Shown one piece after another: positions 7,342-14,104 of a stretch of 14,104 nt of DNA (position 1 is the first letter of the stretch; each line of letters begins with the position of its first letter). The position numbers and the translations under genes are program-made. The DNA lies in assembly GCA_963582345.1 (NCBI GenBank), contig CAUZSN010000076.1:1-14104 (forward strand), written 5' to 3'. The notes below the pieces were generated by a model, which saw nothing but the letters and a program-made list of their open reading frames with translations, had not been told where the DNA came from and searched no databases. The DNA comes from CAUZSN01 sp963582345. GTDB lineage: Bacteria > Planctomycetota > Planctomycetia > Planctomycetales > Planctomycetaceae.

Positions 7342-7756
7342 CCAGGCCGACAGCCCAAAATAGGCCAATAAAGGGGATTACAACCAACAGTGACAGTCCC
7401 TTGATTTCATTCGCACCTTGGGCCACGAGCATGATACAACTAATGACTGCCATGAAACTGTTCCAGACCAGAGCCATCACGCCCAGTCCGCGCACGCGTC
7501 GTCCACCCGCAGGAACGAAAATGACTTTTCGCTCATCGTTGGACTCGACAATCTGTCCTTTGCTGCCAGTGGGCGGGCCCGTACTCTGCAACGCTTCTGG
7601 TGTTTCACTGAGACCAGAAACACCGTCTGCCGTGTCGACGACAAATTCAAAACTCGGAAGGTCCTCGCCGCAAAACGGACATTTAGCGGTTTCGTTTTGT
7701 GCTAGCCAATCGGTGTCGAGCAATACTTGACAGCCAGGGCAAACAAACTGAGTCAT
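7325..7756 (-). CDS. Zinc-ribbon membrane protein, probably truncated by a nonsense mutation
   Basis: The surviving open frame encodes 143 residues. It has an N-terminal zinc ribbon with CPGC at 6-9 and CPFC at 26-29, an acidic, probably disordered linker (about 35-75), and two predicted membrane segments (about 88-110 and 117-141) ending at FLIY. The function is unknown; zinc-ribbon plus membrane-pair proteins are common in planctomycetes. The ATG at 7756 has GGGAG seven bases upstream, making it clearly better than the GTG at 7774. The reading frame continues after the TAG with protein-like sequence, so this is best seen as the 5' part of a broken gene of at least 246 codons. It lies 131 bases downstream of the aminotransferase gene on the same strand. 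The short product could still be made. Confidence 0.65.
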   Translation of the reverse strand: MTQFVCPGCQVLLDTDWLAQNETAKCPFCGEDLPSFEFVVDTADGVSGLSETPEALQSTGPPTGSKGQIVESNDERKVIFVPAGGRRVRGLGVMALVWNSFMAVISCIMLVAQGANEIKGLSLLVVIPFIGLFWAVGLGFLIY

Positions 7757-7887
7757 CTGATTGCTCCCGTACACAAATATGAACGAGGGTCACTAGCCTG
7801 GATTATTCACAAACGGATAGGCCGGAGCGAGCAAACGCTGGCTGTGGCAGAACTTCGGTTGCTTAGCCACACTCCACCACATACGTC

Positions 7888-9255
7888 CTATTCAACCAAA
7901 CCGTCAGCGCGAAGCAGATCAATGGCATTGCTGAACGCGAAGATCGTACAATCGACGTCATCGTCGGTGTGAGCGCCTGAGGTTGAACCACCCCAGCCCA
8001 TCCAGTCCACTCCACCCAATAATAATGCACAGCGAAACGCGTGTGAAAGAGTCGGATCGAATTTGCAGTCCAACTTCTGATAATCGTTTCCAAACGGGAC
8101 GAACGAATCAGAATTGGGACGGGGTCCGTCGTAGTCGGGATGAATTTTGATAGCCGAGAATTCTCCGTAGGCAACCCAGCTTATATTCTTCTGTTCGAAT
8201 AGCTCGTTCAAATTAGCGCGGACTTTTTTGGCAATCTGGTTCGCAGTATCGATGGGTGCTCCAGTTGAGACAATTTCCAGGACCGCGCATCCGGCCGCCG
8301 CTGACAAAGGATTGGCGTTGTACGTACCCGGGTGTACCATCTTCTTGCCCAATCGATTATCGAACGCCAACGCCTCCATCAAGTCAGCTCGTCCCACTAA
8401 ACAACCACCGGGCAATCCACCGGCCAGGACCTTCGCCAGTGCGGTTAAATCGGGAGTAATGCCGCAGTGTCCCTGAAATCCACCCGGATGGACTCGGAAC
8501 CCGGTCACGACTTCATCCAGGACCAGAATAACGTCGTTGTCAGTCGTGACCTGCCGCAATCCGCGCAAATAGTCCTCGCTCACCGGCACGACTCCCCAAC
8601 GGCTGCCATTCCCTTCATGTATGACGCATGCCGGGTCGTGTTCGTCGATTGCCCTCGCAACGGCTTCCAGATCGTTGGGGGGAACGATCACTAAATCACC
8701 GATTACTCCGTCGGTGACTCCGGGAGTCGTATAGTCGCTGACGCCGTGTGGTGGCTCGGCTGCGGGTATCAGCACATCATGCCAACCGTGGAAGTGTCCG
8801 GCGAACTTCACAATCTTGGACTTGCCGCTGACGATCCGTGCCACGCGCACAGCCATCAGCGTCGCTTCGGTCCCGCTACTAGTAAATCGCATCCTTTCGG
8901 CAGACCGTATGAGCTTGTGCACCCAGTCGCCCCACGCCAACTCTAATTCATGGCACGCTCCCGGATGCGTTGCACGCTGAGCCTGCCGTCGCAAGGCATT
9001 GACGACGGCAGGGTGACTGTGGCCAAGCAACAACGCTCCGTGCCCGACCCAATAGTCAATGATCTGGTGTCCGTCGACATCATACTTCTTCGACCCCTCG
9101 GCCCGTTCTATGTAAATCGGATATGGCTGCAGGTAACGAGCATCATGAGTCACGCCGCTGGGAAATAGCGAACGTCCTCGCTCATACAAACGGGCCGATG
9201 TCGGGAAACTCTCTCGGTAAGCCGTTTCGACTTGCTGAGTCAAAACCTGACTCAC
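7888..9255 (-). CDS. Class III aminotransferase, glutamate-1-semialdehyde aminomutase-like
   Basis: This 455-residue protein is a fold-type I, PLP-dependent enzyme of aminotransferase class III, nearest to glutamate-1-semialdehyde 2,1-aminomutase (HemL). Visible landmarks are LFPSGVTHDARYLQPYPIYI (N-terminal arm), DYWVGHGALLLGHSHPAVV (67-85), FTSSGTEATLMAVRVAR (124-140, PLP phosphate binding), KFAGHFHGWHD (150-160), LDEVVTGFR (246-254, with the PLP-nitrogen aspartate) and the lysine of TALAKVLAGGLPGG (Lys275, Schiff base). The segment HEGNGSRWGVVP differs from the P-x-x-GN-M of true HemL, and the chain is longer (HemL about 430). The substrate is therefore uncertain; it may be a transaminase of another pathway rather than heme synthesis. 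The GTG at 9255 has AGGAG six bases upstream, which decides the start. It follows the HIT gene by 45 bases, probably in one transcript. Confidence 0.85.
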   Translation of the reverse strand: MSQVLTQQVETAYRESFPTSARLYERGRSLFPSGVTHDARYLQPYPIYIERAEGSKKYDVDGHQIIDYWVGHGALLLGHSHPAVVNALRRQAQRATHPGACHELELAWGDWVHKLIRSAERMRFTSSGTEATLMAVRVARIVSGKSKIVKFAGHFHGWHDVLIPAAEPPHGVSDYTTPGVTDGVIGDLVIVPPNDLEAVARAIDEHDPACVIHEGNGSRWGVVPVSEDYLRGLRQVTTDNDVILVLDEVVTGFRVHPGGFQGHCGITPDLTALAKVLAGGLPGGCLVGRADLMEALAFDNRLGKKMVHPGTYNANPLSAAAGCAVLEIVSTGAPIDTANQIAKKVRANLNELFEQKNISWVAYGEFSAIKIHPDYDGPRPNSDSFVPFGNDYQKLDCKFDPTLSHAFRCALLLGGVDWMGWGGSTSGAHTDDDVDCTIFAFSNAIDLLRADGLVE

Positions 9256-9300
9256 GCATGGCTCCTAGTGATGAAGCTGTCTAGGCCAGGTTTCTGGCTT

Positions 9301-9648
9301 CTATCCGGGCGGCCATAACATAGCGCGTCCACCTAACAGATGGACGTGTAAATGATCGACAGTTTGTCCGCCATCCACACCGCAGTTTATCACAGTACGG
9401 TACCCGTTCTTTAGTTTTAGTTCATTCGCAATCTGTCGTATGACCGAAAATAAGTGGCCAATCAACGCGGTGTCTTCATCATTGGCTTCCGCCAGTGATG
9501 GGATCTCTTTTTTAGGGATCAGCAGCACATGCGTCGGCGCCTGCGGGTTGATGTCCCGGAACGCAAGGCATCGGTCATCTTCGTATACAACATCAGCGGA
9601 AATCTCTTTATCGATTATTCTCCTGAAGATTGTCTTCGCCTGTGACAT
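9301..9648 (-). CDS. HIT-family protein (HinT-like purine nucleoside phosphoramidase)
   Basis: This 115-residue protein belongs to the histidine triad superfamily, whose HinT branch hydrolyses AMP-lysine and other adenosine phosphoramidates in the cytoplasm. It starts TIFRRIIDKEISADVVYEDD, the usual HinT opening, and has AFRDINPQAPTHVLLIPKK in the middle. It ends with the catalytic QTVDHLHVHLLGGRAMLWPPG, in which H-L-H-V-H is the HxHxH triad. Length fits the family (about 110-120). I chose the ATG at 9648, which gives the usual N-terminus; an ATG at 9666 would add six residues, and neither has a strong ribosome site. It lies 104 bases downstream of the tRNA gene and 45 bases before the aminotransferase, all on the same strand. 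The C-terminus is complete. Confidence 0.9.
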   Translation of the reverse strand: MSQAKTIFRRIIDKEISADVVYEDDRCLAFRDINPQAPTHVLLIPKKEIPSLAEANDEDTALIGHLFSVIRQIANELKLKNGYRTVINCGVDGGQTVDHLHVHLLGGRAMLWPPG

Positions 9649-9752
9649 GCTTTCGTCTCTGGTCATCCAGCCTGGTTTTTTGCCACGTAAATCTTTTCAG
9701 GAATCTCGAAACCGATATGCGATGCAGGAAACAATACGACTCGATGCGAAGA

Positions 9753-9826
9753 TAGCGGAGGAGGGACTCGAACCCCCGACACGCGGATTATGATTCCGCT
9801 GCTCTAACCAACTGAGCTACTCCGCC
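9753..9826 (-). tRNA. tRNA with CAU anticodon (tRNA-Met, or tRNA-Ile2 if lysidine-modified)
   Basis: The 74-base sequence folds into a full cloverleaf. The acceptor stem is GGCGGAG with CTCCGCT, including a terminal G1-U72 wobble. The D arm is GCTC/GAGC, the anticodon stem GCGGA/TCCGC with loop ATCATAA, the variable loop GTGTC, and the T stem GGGGG/CCCTC with loop TTCGAGT. The anticodon CAT is at 9790-9792. Discriminator base is A73; CCA is not encoded. The first acceptor pair is not mismatched in the C1-A72 manner of bacterial initiators, and the three G-C pairs of initiator anticodon stems are absent. It is therefore an elongator tRNA-Met or a lysidine-dependent tRNA-Ile2. The position-32 A opposite A38 is slightly unusual. 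Confidence 0.93.
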
Positions 9827-9833
9827 ACGTTGT

Positions 9834-9839
9834 TTTATA
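9834..9839 (-). promoter_or_regulatory. Candidate -10 element of the tRNA gene
   Basis: On the minus strand TATAAA ends seven bases before the first base of the tRNA, the distance expected when transcription starts at or very near the mature 5' end. No good -35 sits at the standard distance (a TTGTTA is only 14 bases upstream), so the call rests on the -10 alone. Confidence 0.35.
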
Positions 9840-10574
9840 AGTATTTCTTTCTGTAACAATCTAGCCATCTAGCGAAACATCCCTAGGACAGTCTTTCCAG
9901 GCCACCACAACTCGGTTGACGACATGGAAAGGCCTTCCTGTTTCACTTAGCTGAAGTGTTACCTGTTTATAAGAATTTGACTTAAATCCAGCGTTTCCAA
10001 TCACCTCCGTTAACTACCGCTAGTCTCTATGTCGCACAAAATGATGCCTGTAAGATTGAGGCTCTTGGATGTCGGACATCACTTGGACTTTTTGCGAGTA
10101 GTAACGCCAAGCCAAATTCTAGCAAGTCAAGAAAACGTAGCAAGACTCCGTTCCCAACGAAGCACAAACCCAATTTTCTTCATTCCGCAACCGTCTAGCC
10201 GTTGACTCAGACGACGAAGTGGTGCATGAGTCCTTCGATATTGCCATAGGTGCTCTTCTTGGGATGTAGGAAGCCTGCCTTTCAGGTGCGGCAAAGACTG
10301 ACACTGGGCACGGCCCGAGTCCTCGAGGTGGCGGATGGTACCAATGATGCAGTTGACAATATCCTATAGACCACTGAAGAAAACTCTTGATCACCCAAGT
10401 CCTCGCTCAACCTACGGAACATTGTGCTGTCTGTCAATCAGTTGCGGAAGCTTCTCGAACGACGCAAAGGGCGATATCTGAAGTGAACAAATTTCCGCTT
10501 TGTATGCAAGTCCGCTTGAACCATGGTATTCTAGTGGCTGACAGATCTACAACTGGCTGCAGAGAGCGTGCAAA
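9840..10574. other. Long region without a convincing gene
   Basis: About 735 bases between the tRNA and the CBS-protein promoter carry no recognisable gene. Frames of 91 residues (10119-10394, minus) and 73 residues (10387-10608, plus) give unlikely protein sequences with no motif and no ribosome site. Short structures are present: CTTTCCA (9893-9899) with TGGAAAG (9925-9931), and a small hairpin GATGT-CGG-ACATC (10068-10080) followed by a short run of T at 10089-10093. I see no similarity to a known small RNA, repeat family or transposase. Confidence 0.5.
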
Positions 10575-10583
10575 TGATATAAT
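10575..10583 (+). promoter_or_regulatory. Extended -10 promoter of the CBS-domain gene
   Basis: TGATATAAT is a perfect TGn extension followed by a perfect TATAAT hexamer. The bases at -35 (around 10554-10560) do not match TTGACA, as is usual for extended -10 promoters. Transcription would start near 10590, leaving a leader of about 115 bases before the ATG at 10705. Confidence 0.55.
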
Positions 10584-10704
10584 TCGGGGCCAGCAACACC
10601 GAACGTAACGAGTGGTCTTTGCGCAGCAATTTGTATGGCTGTGACAAGAACAACCCGAAGTAGGAAGTGCCTTACTACATTACGTCATGGCTACGGAGAC
10701 AGCG

Positions 10705-11139
10705 ATGGAAATCAAAATCGCAACATTGCTAGATAAGAAGGGCCATGAAGTCTATTCGATTCAGGCCGACCAATCCGTCTATGAAGCGATTACCAAAATG
10801 GATGCCAAAAATGTTGGCGGCCTGATCGTCAAGGACGGCGAGAAGATCGTCGGCATTTTGTCGGAACGAGACTATCTTCGCAAGGTGATCCTCAAAGGTC
10901 GGTCATCTAAGGAGACCAAGGTGACAGCAATTATGACTCACAATCTGATCTCAATCACCCCTGACCACACTCTGAGTGATGCGATGTCGCTGATGACCGA
11001 AAATCGGTGTCGTCACTTGCCGGTATTCAAAGAAGATAAACTGGACGGTATGCTTTCCATTGGAGATTTGGTCAAAGCGATCATCGCAAATCAACAGTTC
11101 GCAATCCAGATATTAGAAGATTACGTGGGCAGAAGGTAA
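10705..11139 (+). CDS. Two-CBS-domain protein
   Basis: The 144-residue cytoplasmic protein consists of a tandem pair of CBS domains (a Bateman module) and little else. CBS1 spans about residues 6-60 (YSIQADQSVYEAITKM, GGLIVKDGEKIVGILSERDY) and CBS2 about 76-132 (MTHNLISITPDHTLSDAMSL, RHLPVFKEDKLDGMLSIGDL). Such modules bind adenine nucleotides or SAM and usually regulate a partner. The GILSERDYLRKV and GMLSIGDLVKAI ends are typical of stand-alone bacterial CBS proteins. I chose the ATG at 10705, which has CGGAG seven bases upstream; the in-frame ATG at 10687 has no ribosome site and would add six residues. It is preceded by an extended -10 promoter and converges with the transporter gene (9 bases between stops). 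No partner is evident nearby. Confidence 0.88.
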   Translation: MEIKIATLLDKKGHEVYSIQADQSVYEAITKMDAKNVGGLIVKDGEKIVGILSERDYLRKVILKGRSSKETKVTAIMTHNLISITPDHTLSDAMSLMTENRCRHLPVFKEDKLDGMLSIGDLVKAIIANQQFAIQILEDYVGRR

Positions 11140-11148
11140 TGGATGAGG

Positions 11149-12141
11149 CTACGAAGGCAAACCCGCTTCACTTCGCATCCCGGACGCCAATCGATCGGCA
11201 ATCAACGTGTCAATGAATATTTGCGAGAAGTGGTACATCAGTATCGGAAACAGGGCGAACGTGAATCCTAGGTTCGCAAATTCATCAGCTAGAACGATTC
11301 CGATGGGCAGCGTCTTTTGACTGCTGGCGAATGCGACGGCGGCGCAATCGGTGCGGCTAAAACCAAAAGCGAGAGCTCCCGCTACGCCTATGAACATTGC
11401 CGTCAGGTGTATAGCAATACACGTGCTCCAAATCAGAACCACGGCGGCCAATCCGGGATTGAATCCGGTTGCGTTCAAGCGAGGTCCTGCCTTGATCGTT
11501 GCCGCCAATACGAGAACTAGAATCAACGACTGGGCTACAACGCTGATTGTTGACTTGAACTGTGTTGCAACGGTTTCCAGCTTGACAATCTGACGCAGTC
11601 CCTGGCCGATGATTGTTGGAATCAGAACGACTAAGAACAATCGAAAGACCATATCACGCGAATTAAGTTGGACGTCTTCCGACGCAAACTGACTTAACCA
11701 GAAGGGAGCGGCTAGAAAACAAACCGCGTTGGTCAACAGAGTCACTAAGAGTGAAACCGCGTCATTGCCTCCCGCGCGGCGTGTCCAGACTGATGCGCCC
11801 GCCAACGTACATGGCACACTGGCAGCAATCATCAATCCGTACTTGAAATCGTCCGGGCTCTGCCAGCGCACTAGGCACAAGGCCAATACGGGAATTACCA
11901 CGTAATTGACCAACGATGCCCACAGCACCGGACCAGGCGAACGCACCGACGCCTTCAATTGACGGCTATCTAGACTAAACGCCATCAAGAACAAGACGAA
12001 CGCTGTGATCCAGCGTGGGTTGATAAGACTGGAAAAACTCTCCGCCTCTTCTTTCGAAAGCTGGATGCCAATCGTTAACCCACTGCTGCTCAAGACCACT
12101 AAAGCAATCAGGAACCAGCGATTGCGCAGAAAGTTCAGCAT
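11149..12141 (-). CDS. SBF-like transporter (SLC10A7/YfeH-type, bile acid:sodium symporter superfamily)
   Basis: This 330-residue integral membrane protein has about nine or ten hydrophobic segments, starting with FLIALVVLSSSGLTIGI and ending with FALFPILMYHFSQIFID. The pattern FVLFLMAFSLDSRQLKASVR, MIAASVPCTLAGASVWTRRAGGNDAVS (substrate-site region of the SBF fold) and CAAVAFASSQKTLPIGIVLA (the crossover-helix motif) identify the SLC10A7/YfeH-like branch. Members of the wider family move organic anions with sodium, but the substrate of this branch is not settled. The ATG at 12141 is the natural start, with no clear Shine-Dalgarno sequence. It lies 64 bases after the TPR/transglutaminase-like gene on the same strand and could be cotranscribed with it and kdsA. 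It converges on the CBS gene. Confidence 0.85.
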   Translation of the reverse strand: MLNFLRNRWFLIALVVLSSSGLTIGIQLSKEEAESFSSLINPRWITAFVLFLMAFSLDSRQLKASVRSPGPVLWASLVNYVVIPVLALCLVRWQSPDDFKYGLMIAASVPCTLAGASVWTRRAGGNDAVSLLVTLLTNAVCFLAAPFWLSQFASEDVQLNSRDMVFRLFLVVLIPTIIGQGLRQIVKLETVATQFKSTISVVAQSLILVLVLAATIKAGPRLNATGFNPGLAAVVLIWSTCIAIHLTAMFIGVAGALAFGFSRTDCAAVAFASSQKTLPIGIVLADEFANLGFTFALFPILMYHFSQIFIDTLIADRLASGMRSEAGLPS

Positions 12142-12205
12142 GCGACATAATTTATCATTATCGAGCGTACTGATAGAATTATTTCCGTCCGACTTCCGCC
12201 ATCGA

Positions 12206-13897
12206 TTACTGCGTCTTCTGCAATTGCTTCCAGCGTCGAATTAACAGCTCATAGCCGTCGTGCTGCACTTCATTATTCGCAAATTCTTCCAGCGCTTCGA
12301 TCGCTGCCGATAGCTTGTCGGTTTCGACAAGGCAAATGGCGTAAAGATAACGAACCATCGAAACCCACGGTCTGGTATCGTAACGCTGCAAGAAATTTCG
12401 GAACGTGCTGGCTGCCGCTACGAAGTCGCCCTTTTCGAATTGGCAACAGCCCATCCAAACGAAAGCTTCTTCCGCCGCACTGCGGTGCATCTGTTGAATC
12501 CAGGGCGGCACCTTCTGCCCAATTACGTGAATGACCTCTTGTGGCACGGGGATGTCTGGCGGCATCGGCGGCAATCTCTCCCAGAGTCGGATCGATAGGT
12601 AGCCCCTGATTGCAGCCGAAAAATTTCCGACAAGCTGTAACGTTCTAGCCTTCCTATGCAGTCTCTGCTCGGTCCCAAACAGCAGAGTCTCCGTTCCTTG
12701 GTCGATGCCGGTAATAGGCACTGGCACGTCAAATGATCTTTGGCGCAGGATTAGCTGTTGTTGTTTTAGCTTGTCCAGGTTTTCGCGGCCTTCAATGCGT
12801 TCTTCAGGATACGGCCAAACCTCGATATCGTCCTTTTTCCATTTGTCAGAGCCAAACGAGGCGATTCGGGCGAACAGCCCAAACTGACTACATCCTAGAC
12901 CGTCGTGGATAATCGCGGACCGTGCTCCGGACAACGATGTTTGCAGCCGCTGCATTCTCGATGCCCACAAACTTGTATTCCCTACAAGTTCGACCTTCAC
13001 GTTGTTTAAGGCTTCTGAGTGCAATGGATAGGATTGACCAGAATTCAGGTCTAACTGCCGAAGCAGTTGATCGTTGGCACGGACTTCGGCCAGTGTCGCG
13101 GGCCGTCTGACGAGCGGTGTATTCGGTTGATCCCAATCAGTGGGGATCGGCAAACCAATCCGCATGTCAAATAGATAGACGTGGTCATCTAAAAGTACGC
13201 CAACAAGCCAGTTAGCTGATGGCTGCCGCGTGACGCCAATTCCGGAATTTTCAGCAGGCCGCAAAATGACAGAATCGATCTGCAATTGCCGCAGCAGATT
13301 GCTGAACAGCCAAGCGCGATCTTCAGCCGTCCCCTTGCCCAACATGCTTATCGTGAAGAGTGACAGCGGGATTCGATTGTCTTCACTCTTGATCAGATCG
13401 ATACTTCGAACGCAGTAATAAAAAAGGTCGACAGCTCGATCGAGATCGTTATCTGCCGATCCAACAACGAAATCTACAACCATTCGATACCACAAGCAAT
13501 TCCGAATGTGTCGGCCGTCGCGCGCCACAAACCGATCGAAGCTAACTCGTTTCATCTGAGCTGCAGACAGCAACTTTTCAACGATCAATTGATCATTGTG
13601 AACTATTTCGTCTGTAGAACTTGCCGAGTCCCAGTCGTTCAGAAGCGCAACGGCCGTGTTTACTTCGGAGCTAATGCCGAGGCGTTCGGGTTGTAGCATG
13701 TCCAACGCACTATTCAGCCAATTGGCAACATTTGATGCGTTTGGAGCTCCAGCATCGTTCGAATCAATTTTCGCTGGCTTTGAATTATTCTGGCGAGACC
13801 CTGCGATGAACGTTGACAGAGTCAGTGCAACTCCGATTAAGCATAGAATCGCTCCGAAAACGATAGTGACTCTGAATTTCCTAAATGATCGATTCAT
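12206..13897 (-). CDS. Membrane-anchored protein with degenerate transglutaminase-like core and TPR-like C-terminus
   Basis: This 563-residue protein has a single N-terminal membrane segment (about 10-32) and a hydrophilic remainder, so it is probably anchored with the bulk outside the cytoplasm. Residues about 185-250 resemble a transglutaminase-like core: GKGTAEDRAWLFSNLLRQLQ corresponds to the G-x-C-x-D-x-A helix, and NWLVGVLLDDHVYLFDMRIG to the H-x-W...D strands. The position of the catalytic cysteine is Ala191 and that of the histidine is Ala228; only Asp244 is kept, so enzyme activity is unlikely. Residues about 475-560 form two or three TPR-like helical pairs (EEAFVWMGCCQFEKGDFVAA, YLYAICLVETDKLSAAIEAL). 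Similar pairings occur in planctomycete proteins of unknown role (from memory). The ATG at 13897 is clear but lacks a Shine-Dalgarno sequence. It follows kdsA by 37 bases. Confidence 0.75.
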   Translation of the reverse strand: MNRSFRKFRVTIVFGAILCLIGVALTLSTFIAGSRQNNSKPAKIDSNDAGAPNASNVANWLNSALDMLQPERLGISSEVNTAVALLNDWDSASSTDEIVHNDQLIVEKLLSAAQMKRVSFDRFVARDGRHIRNCLWYRMVVDFVVGSADNDLDRAVDLFYYCVRSIDLIKSEDNRIPLSLFTISMLGKGTAEDRAWLFSNLLRQLQIDSVILRPAENSGIGVTRQPSANWLVGVLLDDHVYLFDMRIGLPIPTDWDQPNTPLVRRPATLAEVRANDQLLRQLDLNSGQSYPLHSEALNNVKVELVGNTSLWASRMQRLQTSLSGARSAIIHDGLGCSQFGLFARIASFGSDKWKKDDIEVWPYPEERIEGRENLDKLKQQQLILRQRSFDVPVPITGIDQGTETLLFGTEQRLHRKARTLQLVGNFSAAIRGYLSIRLWERLPPMPPDIPVPQEVIHVIGQKVPPWIQQMHRSAAEEAFVWMGCCQFEKGDFVAAASTFRNFLQRYDTRPWVSMVRYLYAICLVETDKLSAAIEALEEFANNEVQHDGYELLIRRWKQLQKTQ

Positions 13898-13934
13898 AAG
13901 TGCATGTCACAAGAGAACTAAATGCAGTGACCTG

Positions 13935-14104
13935 TTAAACACAATGGTGTAACGTAGGCATGTCGAGCATAACAGCTCTCAACCGAACTAGTTGTTGAAG
14001 CAAGGCCGGTAACTGATCCAAAGCAATCATGTTGGGCCCATCGCTCAGCGCTCGGTCGGGCTCCGGATGCGTTTCCATAAAGACACCGTCACAACCACAA
14101 GCCA
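13935..14104 (-). CDS. kdsA: 3-deoxy-8-phosphooctulonate synthase KdsA, C-terminal end (start outside window)
   Basis: Only the last 55 residues are present; the gene begins beyond the right edge. KdsA condenses phosphoenolpyruvate with arabinose 5-phosphate to KDO 8-phosphate, the first dedicated step of KDO synthesis for lipopolysaccharide. The fragment reads ACGCDGVFMETHPEPDRALS followed by DGPNMIALDQLPALLQQLVR. ETHPEPDRALSDGPNM holds the conserved metal- and phosphate-site residues of the family's last strand. DGPNM favours KdsA over the related DAHP synthase (AroF), which usually has DGxQSL. It ends at TAA (13935-13937), and the next gene on the same strand begins 37 bases later, suggesting cotranscription. 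Confidence 0.85.
   Translation of the reverse strand, partial: ACGCDGVFMETHPEPDRALSDGPNMIALDQLPALLQQLVRLRAVMLDMPTLHHCV

Noticed and set aside
9440..9793. Plus-strand frame of 117 residues ending inside the tRNA
   Set aside because: It is antisense to the HIT gene and runs into the tRNA. Its last residues are a translation of the tRNA's T arm, a well-known false-gene pattern.
10068..10093. GATGT-CGG-ACATC followed by TTTTT as an intrinsic terminator
   Set aside because: The stem is only five base pairs, the T-run starts 9 bases after it, and no gene ends nearby on the plus strand.
10119..10608. Two short opposing frames (10119-10394 minus, 10387-10608 plus) in the long gap
   Set aside because: No ribosome sites, no recognisable motif and unlikely composition; treated as chance frames.

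Overview
The window (base composition close to half G+C by eye) looks like a chromosomal segment of a planctomycete, probably of the Rhodopirellula/Pirellula group. This is an inference from the gene set: an archaeal/eukaryotic-type dimeric glycyl-tRNA synthetase, several secreted or membrane-anchored proteins of unknown function, a KdsA for a Gram-negative type envelope, and mostly single genes in mixed orientation with weak Shine-Dalgarno sequences. There are no phage genes, insertion sequences or CRISPR arrays.

Layout from left to right. The 3' part of miaB (tRNA methylthiolation) runs rightwards off the left edge and converges on a two-gene leftward operon. In that operon an S-adenosylmethionine hydroxide adenosyltransferase (DUF62) overlaps bioD (dethiobiotin synthetase) by 8 bases. 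A promoter region with a cluster of CTACAC motifs separates this operon from a rightward secreted alpha/beta-hydrolase-fold protein that lacks the usual nucleophile. It converges on a leftward secreted protein of unknown function. A 460-base intergenic stretch follows, then glyS (rightward).

From 6590 to 9826 everything is on the minus strand. Reading in the direction of transcription, there is a CAU-anticodon tRNA, a HIT-family protein, a class III (glutamate-1-semialdehyde aminomutase-like) aminotransferase, and a zinc-ribbon membrane protein gene that appears broken. The same reading frame continues past its TAG stop for 46 codons to a TAA, and for a further 55 codons to a TGA, with protein-like sequence throughout. 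Frame-shifted protein-like remnants continue to about 6590. The TAG lies in a perfect 11-bp inverted repeat.

After about 870 bases without a convincing gene comes a two-CBS-domain protein (rightward) with an extended -10 promoter. It converges on a leftward group: kdsA (3' end only, at the right edge), a membrane-anchored protein with a degenerate transglutaminase-like core and TPR-like C-terminus, and an SBF/SLC10A7-like transporter.

Most genes are housekeeping: tRNA modification and charging, biotin, KDO and SAM metabolism. I see no defence or mobile system. The best candidates for a second look are the interrupted zinc-ribbon gene with its stop-codon hairpin, the two apparently catalytically dead enzyme-fold proteins, the CTACAC cluster over a promoter, and the DUF62-bioD coupling.
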